Positions 1 through 4,253 of a stretch of 5,201 nucleotides of DNA are shown here, piece by piece (the stretch's first letter is position 1; every line of letters starts with the position of its first letter). This stretch comes from Olsenella sp. Its GTDB lineage: Bacteria; Actinomycetota; Coriobacteriia; Coriobacteriales; Atopobiaceae. Under the pieces are notes generated by a model. The model was not told the DNA's origin. It worked only from the letters and a program-made list of their open reading frames with translations, and ran no database searches. The stretch spans positions 1-5,201 of the forward strand of contig SUUD01000160.1 in the NCBI GenBank assembly GCA_015062715.1, given 5' to 3'. A program made the position numbers and the translations under genes.

Positions 1-1
1 C

Positions 2-613
2 AAGGCCGACCTCGTGACGCCCGATCAGCTCGCCGAGCTCAAGGCGCTGGTCCGCGGCCTGCAGAAGGAGGCCGTCATCGTCGAGGCCACCCAGGCTGAC
101 GTTCCCATGAGCGAGATCCTTGACACCGACCGCTTCGACTTCGACACGGCCTACAACTCGGCCGCGTGGATCGACGCCATGGAGCATCCCGAGGAGCACG
201 AGGACCCCGAGGTGCTCGAGTACGACATCACGACCTTCGTCTACAAGCGCCGCCAGCCCTTTGACATCGACAAGTTCGTCGACTACGTCGGGACCTGGCC
301 CAACGAGGTCATCCGCACCAAGGGCATCCTCTGGGCCATCCAGGACCCCAACATGTGCTACCTCTTCGAGCAGGTCGGGCATCAGGTGCGCATGGGCGAG
401 AACGGCTACTTCGTGGCCTGCGCGCCGGCCGAGGAGATGCGCGAGATCCTCAAGAACGAGCCCGAGCTCCTCGAGGACTGGGACCCCAAGCTGGGCGACC
501 GCATGACCAAGCTGGTGTTCATCGGCCGCCACATGGACCGCGAGGCGCTCGAGAAGGGCCTCGACGAGTGCCTGGTCCCCATCACCGTCGCCGAGTGGGA
601 AGAGCAGGAGTAG
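2..613 (+). CDS. CobW/COG0523-family GTP-binding protein, C-terminal part (5' truncated by window edge)
   Basis: This is a G3E-family P-loop GTPase of the CobW/COG0523 group, usually metallochaperones that deliver zinc, cobalt or another metal using GTP. Only 203 residues are visible. The frame is open from the first base. The first codons read Lys-Ala-Asp-Leu, which fits the end of the G4 guanine-specificity motif (NKxD), so the GTG at 14 is not the start. After a GTPase-end segment comes a short acidic stretch with two histidines (AMEHPEEHEDPE), where relatives often have a metal-binding linker. The CobW C-terminal domain follows, with the landmark FVYKRRQPF at about residues 75-83 (numbered from the GTG at 14) and GDRMTKLVFIG near 161-171. 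The P-loop and the CxCC metal motif would lie upstream, so the metal cannot be inferred. The gene ends 284 bases before the convergent Nudix gene, with the inverted-repeat element between them. Family is fairly certain; substrate unknown. Confidence 0.88.
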   Translation, partial: KADLVTPDQLAELKALVRGLQKEAVIVEATQADVPMSEILDTDRFDFDTAYNSAAWIDAMEHPEEHEDPEVLEYDITTFVYKRRQPFDIDKFVDYVGTWPNEVIRTKGILWAIQDPNMCYLFEQVGHQVRMGENGYFVACAPAEEMREILKNEPELLEDWDPKLGDRMTKLVFIGRHMDREALEKGLDECLVPITVAEWEEQE

Positions 614-627
614 GTACACGCCTTGCC

Positions 628-875
628 GGGACACTCACCCCGGAGGATTCGTCCCACTTTGGGGCAGTTGCCCCGGAGGATTTGTCCCACTTTGGGACAC
701 CCGGCCCGGAGGATTTGTCCCACCCCAGGCTCGGCGCTCGCTCCGCTCGCTCATTCGCTGCGCTCATGACTCGCCCGTAGTGGGACAAATCCTCCGGGGT
801 AACTGCCCCACTCTGGGGCAAATCCTCCGGGGCAACTGTCCCAAAGTGGGACGAATCCTCCGGGGTGAGTGTCCC
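628..875. repeat. Large inverted-repeat element with 96-base arms, between convergent genes
   Basis: The left arm (628-723) matches the reverse complement of the right arm (780-875) over equal lengths with no gaps. By hand count about 85 of 96 positions agree. Each arm contains three units of exactly 33-base period, beginning at 638, 671 and 704 on the left and ending at 799, 832 and 865 on the right. A unit is CCCCGGAGGATT followed by a small palindrome, TGTCCCA-CTT-TGGGACA or a variant. The 56-base centre (724-779) is rich in GCTC/GAGCG. The transcript could form one long hairpin or a row of short ones. The position between the ends of two convergent genes suggests a two-way transcription barrier or an mRNA 3'-end stabiliser. 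A REP/MITE-like mobile repeat is an equally good reading, although no target-site duplication is evident. Reading frames through it give 11-residue repeats with no protein character. Confidence 0.85.
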
Positions 876-896
876 AGTTCGGGCGGACGGTGGTGA

Positions 897-1415
897 CTAC
901 AGCAGGCCCTCGGCCTCGAGGGTCTGCTGCACGCGCCTGAAGTGCATGAAGATGCCCTGCTCGTTGAGGGCGCAGATCTCGTCCCAGGTGGCGAGGCGGG
1001 CGTCGATGGCCTCGCCGTCGAGCAGTCGCACGTCGTCGAGCGAGAAGTCCAGGTGGATGTGGTAGATGTCCACGAGGTAGTTGTCGCCGCGGGCGAGGTC
1101 CACGTTCTCGTATGAGTAGACGGGCGCGAGCTCGAGGTCGGCCACGTCGAGGCCCGTCTCCTCGGCCACCTCGCGGGTGAGCGCCTCGCGCGGGGCCTCG
1201 CCGGCGCGCACGCCGCCGCCGCCGATCTCCCACCAGCCGGCGCCCCAGCCCTTGTCCATGGAGCGCTGCGTGATGAGCATGCGGCCGTCGGGCGCCTCGA
1301 TAATGAAGAGCACGTAGAGCATGTACTGGCCCTCGGTGAGGAATGCGCCCTCACGGGGGATGGTCAGCCCCGTGGGCGTGCGCTCGCGGTCATAGACGTC
1401 GATCAGTTCCTGCAT
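897..1415 (-). CDS. Nudix hydrolase (YfcD/IPP-isomerase-like subgroup)
   Basis: This 172-residue cytoplasmic protein contains a complete Nudix box at residues 67-89: G67, E73, R81-E82, E85-E86 and G88 fit Gx5Ex7REUxEExGU. The two adjacent glutamates, with the earlier ones, would bind the Mg2+ or Mn2+ needed to cleave a nucleoside diphosphate linked to another group. The N-terminus (IDVYDRERTPTG) and the segment RSMDKGWGAGWWEIGGGG resemble the Nudix subgroup that includes YfcD and isopentenyl-diphosphate isomerase-like proteins; the substrate cannot be read from sequence. The frame is open back to 1637, but the ATG at 1413-1415 is chosen because GAGGAG (plus-strand 1422-1427) lies 6 bases upstream of it, the family N-terminus starts there, and the extra 74 codons would run across the XRE gene. 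The gene is transcribed divergently from that XRE gene and converges on the inverted-repeat element. Confidence 0.9.
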   Translation of the reverse strand: MQELIDVYDRERTPTGLTIPREGAFLTEGQYMLYVLFIIEAPDGRMLITQRSMDKGWGAGWWEIGGGGVRAGEAPREALTREVAEETGLDVADLELAPVYSYENVDLARGDNYLVDIYHIHLDFSLDDVRLLDGEAIDARLATWDEICALNEQGIFMHFRRVQQTLEAEGLL

Positions 1416-1449
1416 GCGTGGCTCCTCGCCTCGTGGTGTCGTGCCTGCC

Positions 1450-1455
1450 ATTCTA
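1450..1455 (-). promoter_or_regulatory. Putative -10 element of the Nudix gene
   Basis: On the minus strand this hexamer reads TAGAAT, five of six matches to TATAAT, and lies 34 bases upstream of the chosen ATG. That leaves a short leader containing the GAGGAG ribosome site. No convincing -35 hexamer sits 16-18 bases further up, so the call rests on the -10 and position alone. Confidence 0.35.
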
Positions 1456-1526
1456 GCCGCCAGATGTCGCTCCATTGTCGCGCATGGGTTACGATTGGGG
1501 ATGACGGCGAAAGCAGAGGAGGCCCC

Positions 1527-1778
1527 ATGAAGGCGACGGAAGCGCTTCGCAAGATGGTCAAGTCGAGCGGCAAGACGGCTCTGCAAATCTCCCGCGAGAT
1601 TGGGCGCAAGCCCAACTACGTCTCCTCGTTGCTGCACCGGGGGAGCACGCCGACCGTCGAGACCTTCGCGAGCATCGCCAAGGCCTGTGGGGCTACGCTG
1701 CGCCTCGAGCTCGCCGGAGAGTCCGTCGAGCTTGACGGCTGGGACGTCGAGGTCACCGAGGACGTGCCCATCGAGTAG
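1527..1778 (+). CDS. Small XRE/Cro-type helix-turn-helix protein
   Basis: This 83-residue protein is little more than one DNA-binding domain. Residues about 15-60 have the XRE helix-turn-helix pattern: GKTALQISREIGRKPNYVSSLL gives the two core helices (with the usual small residue before the turn), followed by GSTPTVETFASIAKACGATL, typical of the closing helices. A short acidic, strand-like tail (ELAGESVELDGWDVEVTEDV) follows. The ATG at 1527 is preferred over an upstream one at 1464 because AGGAGG at 1517-1522 is 4 bases away and because the domain begins here. Such single-domain proteins act as repressors or antitoxins, but no toxin partner lies beside it. It is divergent from the Nudix gene, so autorepression or control of the shared 111-base gap is plausible but unproven. 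A terminator separates it from the peptide/radical SAM pair. Confidence 0.85.
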   Translation: MKATEALRKMVKSSGKTALQISREIGRKPNYVSSLLHRGSTPTVETFASIAKACGATLRLELAGESVELDGWDVEVTEDVPIE

Positions 1779-1839
1779 GCGCCAAGCTATGCGGCGTTAC
1801 GGTGTCCCGCAAAACCGGGCGACTCCGCCGTTGGTCTAA

Positions 1840-1881
1840 GCCCCGCTGCCTGCCAAAGCTGGGCGGGGCCTGCTTCTTTTT
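1840..1881 (+). terminator. Rho-independent terminator after the XRE gene
   Basis: GCCCCGC (1840-1846) pairs with GCGGGGC (1863-1869) around a 16-base loop and is followed by a T-rich tract, CTTCTTTTT, ending at 1881. It lies about 60 bases after the XRE stop and immediately before the promoter of the next unit, so it insulates the peptide/radical SAM pair from upstream transcription. A weaker imperfect hairpin (CGGCG 1792-1796 with CGCCG 1826-1830) lies just ahead of it. Confidence 0.8.
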
Positions 1882-1890
1882 GCTTAGCGC

Positions 1891-1896
1891 TACAAT
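1891..1896 (+). promoter_or_regulatory. Putative -10 element of the peptide/radical SAM operon
   Basis: TACAAT matches the -10 consensus at five of six positions and lies 33 bases before the peptide ATG, predicting a leader of roughly 25-30 bases. The expected -35 area (about 1868-1873) falls in the 3' side of the preceding terminator and has no good match. The promoter may therefore need an activator or be weak. Confidence 0.45.
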
Positions 1897-1916
1897 CACG
1901 GTAGGGACCGACCGTC

Positions 1917-1922
1917 TGGAGG
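1917..1922 (+). promoter_or_regulatory. Strong ribosome binding site of the peptide gene
   Basis: TGGAGG lies 7 bases before the ATG at 1930, near-ideal spacing. It fixes the start and contrasts with the following radical SAM gene, which lacks such a site. Confidence 0.75.
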
Positions 1923-1929
1923 TACGCCG

Positions 1930-2256
1930 ATGAAGAAGCTGACGCGCAGAGGCTTTACCGCCGCCGGCATCCTCGCCGCCCTTGGTGCCGGTGTCACGGT
2001 GCTGCCGGGATGTGATGTCGCCGGGTGCTCGGGTCCCTTCGAGCCAGGGGACAACGAGATCGAGGCCGTCTACGGACCGCCCGAGGACTTCGACCAGGAG
2101 CCGGTAGGGGACTACGACCCCTCCGAGAACGAGCTCGAGGACGTGTATGGTCCTCCCGGGGACTTTGAGGCCGAGCTGGACGAGGAGGACGACCTAGACG
2201 TCTCTGCGAACGAGCTCGTGGGTGTCTACGGACCGCCCGAGGACTTTGATGACTGA
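1930..2256 (+). CDS. Tat-signal lipoprotein-like peptide with three VYGPP repeats; candidate radical SAM RiPP precursor
   Basis: This 108-residue peptide has three parts. Residues 1-27 form a twin-arginine signal: the basic start contains T5-R6-R7-G8-F9, followed by a hydrophobic stretch at 11-25. A lipobox-like cysteine follows, either C28 (LPGC) or C33 (VAGC). The remainder, residues 34-108, is extremely acidic by hand count: 28 Asp/Glu and no Lys, Arg or His. It carries three repeats, at 42-55, 67-80 and 94-107, with consensus NE(I/L)xxVYGPPxDF(D/E), joined by 11- and 13-residue linkers. There is no cysteine in the repeats. The gene lies 14 bases before a radical SAM/SPASM enzyme, inside a unit bounded by terminators. 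I infer that it is the enzyme's substrate, modified in the cytoplasm, exported folded by Tat and possibly lipid-anchored. An alternative is an unmodified acidic surface lipoprotein. I do not recognise a named family with certainty. Confidence 0.8.
   Translation: MKKLTRRGFTAAGILAALGAGVTVLPGCDVAGCSGPFEPGDNEIEAVYGPPEDFDQEPVGDYDPSENELEDVYGPPGDFEAELDEEDDLDVSANELVGVYGPPEDFDD
2053..2094 (+). repeat. Peptide repeat 1 (NEIEAVYGPPEDFD)
   Basis: First copy of the 14-residue motif, residues 42-55 of the peptide. Its VYGPPEDFD codons (2068-2094) differ from those of repeat 3 at only two of 27 bases, both synonymous. Confidence 0.9.
2128..2169 (+). repeat. Peptide repeat 2 (NELEDVYGPPGDFE)
   Basis: Second copy, residues 67-80. 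Its first four VYGP codons each differ from repeat 1 at a synonymous position, while the core residues are unchanged. The Glu after the two prolines is replaced by Gly. Confidence 0.9.
2209..2250 (+). repeat. Peptide repeat 3 (NELVGVYGPPEDFD)
   Basis: Third copy, residues 94-107, ending one residue before the C-terminus. The two positions ahead of VYGPP are Val-Gly rather than Glu-Ala or Glu-Asp, so the acidic residue there is not required. Confidence 0.9.
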
Positions 2257-2260
2257 GTGC

Positions 2261-2270
2261 GGGCAAGCCC
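2261..2270 (+). promoter_or_regulatory. Small GC hairpin abutting the radical SAM start codon; no Shine-Dalgarno
   Basis: GGGCAAGCCC is a self-complementary stretch (GGG/CCC with a CAAG loop) that ends one base before the ATG at 2271. The 14-base gap after the peptide stop contains no GGAGG-like site. Translation of the enzyme probably depends on ribosomes finishing the peptide, which would give much more peptide than enzyme. Confidence 0.4.
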
Positions 2271-3344
2271 ATGGACCTCGCCCCCATTAAGACGGCCCAC
2301 CTCGACAAGCTGGCCGACTACACCCGAGCTCTCTACCGCGAACCCGAGCTGCGCAAGCTCTTCTTCGAGCTTACGCTCCAGTGCAACGAGCGCTGCTTCC
2401 ACTGTGGCAGCTCCTGCACGGCGGCGAGGGGGGACGAGCTCTCGCGCGACGAGTGGCTGGGCATCATCGACCAGGTCAAGGAGGACTTCGGCACCTCCCG
2501 TATCCAGCTGTGCGTCACGGGCGGCGAGCCGCTGCTCAACCGCGACTTCTTCGACATCATGGGCCACGCCCACGAGCAGGGCTTTAGGTGGGGCATGACG
2601 AGCAACGCCACGCTCATCACGCCAGAGGTGGCGCGCCGCCTGGCCGAGGTGGGCATGGGAACCATCTCGGTCTCCATCGACGGCCTGCGCGAGACGCACG
2701 ACGAGCTGCGGGGTCTGCGCGGTGGCTATGACCGTGCCATGGCAGGCATCCAGAACCTCATCGACGTGGGCACGTTCCATGCCATCCAGGTGACCACGGT
2801 CGTGAACCACGGCAACATCGGCCAGCTCGACGACCTGTTCCAGATCATGGACGGCCTCGACATCGACTCGTGGCGCGTCATCAACCTCGAGCCCATCGGC
2901 CGCGCGCTGCTGCGTCCCGACCTCATGCTCACGCGCGAGGACTATGTGCGGCTGTTCGAGTTCATACGCGAGAAGCGCCGGGCAGGCTACCCGCTGGAGT
3001 ACGGGTGCAGCCACTACCTGGGCTTGGAGTACGAGGCCGAGGTGCGCGAGTGGTACTGGCTCTGCAACGCCGGCGTCTACACGGCCTCCATCATGGCCAA
3101 CGGTGACATCGGCGCCTGCCTCGACATCGAGCGACGGCCCGAGACCATCCAGGGCAACATCCGTCGCGAGCGCCTGCGCGACGCGTGGGAGGGGCGCTTC
3201 GAACTCTTCCGGCAGGACCTCTCCGACCTCAACCCCGCATGCCGTGCCTGCGAGCACGCGCGCTTCTGCCGTGGCGACGCCCACCACAGCTGGGACTACG
3301 ACGCCATGCGGCCGATGGTCTGCCTCAAGGGAACCCTGTTCTAA
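2271..3344 (+). CDS. Radical SAM/SPASM-domain peptide-modifying enzyme (candidate RiPP maturase)
   Basis: This 357-residue enzyme has the radical SAM motif CX3CX2C at C38, C42 and C45 (CNERCFHC), which binds the [4Fe-4S] cluster that cleaves S-adenosylmethionine. GGEP follows at 84-87 and SVSIDG at 133-138, marking the expected barrel. The C-terminal SPASM region has C265-x12-G278-x4-C283, then C324-x2-C327-x5-C333 and C351, which would hold auxiliary Fe-S clusters. The usual CX3C cysteine after C333 is Ala337; C246 (YGCSHY) could be a substitute ligand. Only 37 residues precede the first cluster, so there is no room for an N-terminal PqqD-like RRE domain. The ATG at 2271 is the only usual start: an in-frame TGA lies at 2250-2252. 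SPASM enzymes commonly modify peptides encoded next door, so I infer that it acts on the upstream VYGPP peptide. The class is certain; the chemistry is not known. Confidence 0.92.
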   Translation: MDLAPIKTAHLDKLADYTRALYREPELRKLFFELTLQCNERCFHCGSSCTAARGDELSRDEWLGIIDQVKEDFGTSRIQLCVTGGEPLLNRDFFDIMGHAHEQGFRWGMTSNATLITPEVARRLAEVGMGTISVSIDGLRETHDELRGLRGGYDRAMAGIQNLIDVGTFHAIQVTTVVNHGNIGQLDDLFQIMDGLDIDSWRVINLEPIGRALLRPDLMLTREDYVRLFEFIREKRRAGYPLEYGCSHYLGLEYEAEVREWYWLCNAGVYTASIMANGDIGACLDIERRPETIQGNIRRERLRDAWEGRFELFRQDLSDLNPACRACEHARFCRGDAHHSWDYDAMRPMVCLKGTLF

Positions 3345-3349
3345 AACAA

Positions 3350-3374
3350 GACGCCCCTCCTGGGGAGGGGCGTC
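3350..3374. terminator. Bidirectional terminator between radical SAM gene and zinc-ribbon gene
   Basis: GACGCCCCTCC (3350-3360) and GGAGGGGCGTC (3364-3374) form a perfect 11-base-pair stem with a TGG loop. On the minus strand the hairpin is followed by TTGTTTTA, a good U-tract for ending the zinc-ribbon gene. On the plus strand the tail is only CTTCTC, so termination of the radical SAM transcript may be less efficient. It starts 5 bases after the radical SAM stop. Confidence 0.85.
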
Positions 3375-3399
3375 CTTCTCGCGGGGGGGCCTGTCGTCG

Positions 3400-4128
3400 T
3401 CATGCGGTGAAGAGGTGCTGGCGCTTCTCGAAGTAGGTCCTGTTGAGCACGTACATGGCCAGGGGCATCGCCAGCGAGCCGACGAGGGTGAGGTAGTCCA
3501 GGTTGTTGATGATGACGGACGAGAGCAGCGAGTAGACGAAGCCGACGCCGAGGTTGACCAGCAGCAGGGTCAGGTACAGGCGCGGGCCGTCGGAGGCGAA
3601 CTGCGCCAGGCGCATCCGGGTGTAGAGCACCGCGAAGACCAGCGCGATGGAGACGATGCCATAGAGGACGTCGACGACGCGCAGTGCGGGGAAGAAGGCA
3701 TAGGCGCTGCCCGATGCCTCGCCATAGCCGTTTCCGGTGAGGTACTGGAGCCCCGTGACGAGGTTGGCCAGCGCGCCAAGGTAGAGCAGGGCGATGACGA
3801 GGGCCTTATACCACTTCATCTTGAGGCCGCTCGCCTCGGCATACTGGACGGCTGCCGTGTTGTGGCCGCAGAAGAGCTCGCCAAGCGAGGGCATGTGGAA
3901 GCCTTGCGCGGGCGTGGGCTGAGGGGCCGCCTGGTATGAGGGCGCCTGCTGGTAGGTTTGCTGCTGCTGGTACTGTTGCTGCTGGTAGGCGGGCTGCTCG
4001 GGGGTGGGCACCTGCTGGGGCGTGGGTTGCTCGGGGGCGACAGCGGGCTGCTGTGCCAGGGCCGTGCCGCACTTGGGGCAGAACGACGCGCCGTCGTTGA
4101 CCTGTGAGCCACACTTGGGACAGTACAT
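3400..4128 (-). CDS. Zinc-ribbon membrane protein with Gln/Pro-rich linker
   Basis: This 242-residue protein begins with a zinc-ribbon motif: C3-x2-C6 and C17-x2-C20, with the sequence MYCPKCGSQVNDGASFCPKCG, a common cap on bacterial membrane proteins. Residues about 25-75 are a low-complexity linker of Gln, Pro, Tyr and Ala with runs of four glutamines. From about 107 on there are roughly four hydrophobic segments (near 107-129, 150-170, 184-207 and 211-229) that look membrane-spanning, with a basic end (NRTYFEKRQHLF). The start at 4128 is supported by AGGAGG (plus-strand 4134-4139) 5 bases away. No enzyme motif is visible. The ribbon is likely cytoplasmic and may bind a partner or another protein of this type; the function is unknown. 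It lies downstream of purH on the same strand but has its own likely promoter. Confidence 0.88.
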   Translation of the reverse strand: MYCPKCGSQVNDGASFCPKCGTALAQQPAVAPEQPTPQQVPTPEQPAYQQQQYQQQQTYQQAPSYQAAPQPTPAQGFHMPSLGELFCGHNTAAVQYAEASGLKMKWYKALVIALLYLGALANLVTGLQYLTGNGYGEASGSAYAFFPALRVVDVLYGIVSIALVFAVLYTRMRLAQFASDGPRLYLTLLLVNLGVGFVYSLLSSVIINNLDYLTLVGSLAMPLAMYVLNRTYFEKRQHLFTA

Positions 4129-4163
4129 GGGTGCCTCCTATGAGCCGGACGGGTGACACGCAG

Positions 4164-4169
4164 AGTATA
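4164..4169 (-). promoter_or_regulatory. Putative -10 element of the zinc-ribbon gene
   Basis: On the minus strand this reads TATACT, five of six matches to TATAAT, 35 bases upstream of the ATG. The -35 area overlaps the GC-rich hairpin at 4184-4231 and shows no good match, so the promoter is probable but not secure. Confidence 0.4.
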
Positions 4170-4183
4170 CCCCGAGCGCAATG

Positions 4184-4231
4184 GGGGCGGCCCTTCGCCA
4201 CCCCATCGGGGGAGAGCGGAGGGGCCGCCCC
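4184..4231 (-). terminator. GC-rich hairpin after purH, without U-tract
   Basis: GGGGCGGCCC (4184-4193) pairs with GGGCCGCCCC (4222-4231), extended by two or three further pairs. A nested CCCC-ATC-GGGG hairpin (4201-4211) sits inside the loop. A second small hairpin, ACGGC-GTCT-GCCGT (4235-4248), lies between it and the purH stop. No T-run follows on either strand, so it may be a weak or Rho-assisted terminator or an mRNA 3'-end stabiliser. Confidence 0.45.
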
Positions 4232-4253
4232 AGTACGGCGTCTGCCGTTGGTC

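Noticed and set aside
14..16. GTG as start of the CobW-family gene
   Set aside because: The frame is open upstream and the preceding codons fit the G4 motif of the GTPase, so the gene begins outside the window.
582..821. Reading frames through the inverted repeat giving 11-residue peptide repeats (PEDLSHFG type and minus-strand equivalents)
   Set aside because: The 33-base period forces repeats in every frame. No ribosome site precedes them and the palindromic DNA explains the pattern better.
638..865. Regular 33-base repeats resembling a CRISPR array
   Set aside because: Units are adjacent with no unique spacers, they reverse orientation at the centre, and no cas gene is near.
1490..1495. 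TACGAT as -10 box for the XRE gene
   Set aside because: Only four of six matches and no -35 at a usable distance, so not supportable.
1416..1637. N-terminal extension of the Nudix protein
   Set aside because: It overlaps the XRE gene on the other strand, has no domain character, and the internal ATG has a good ribosome site.
1527..1778. XRE protein as antitoxin of a toxin-antitoxin pair
   Set aside because: No toxin-like gene lies on either side; the downstream neighbour is separated by a terminator.
1898..1915. ACGGT...ACCGT inverted repeat near the predicted transcription start of the peptide operon
   Set aside because: A 5-base arm with an 8-base loop is expected by chance in GC-rich DNA; not enough to call an operator.
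2014..2028. Thioether (sactipeptide/ranthipeptide) class based on the two cysteines
   Set aside because: Both cysteines (C28, C33) lie at the signal/lipobox junction and none is in the repeats, so thioether bridges in the cores are not possible.
2226..3287. 353-codon open frame antisense to the radical SAM gene
   Set aside because: It is a codon-bias shadow: the plus-strand frame has catalytic motifs, while this one shows no domain and no ribosome site.
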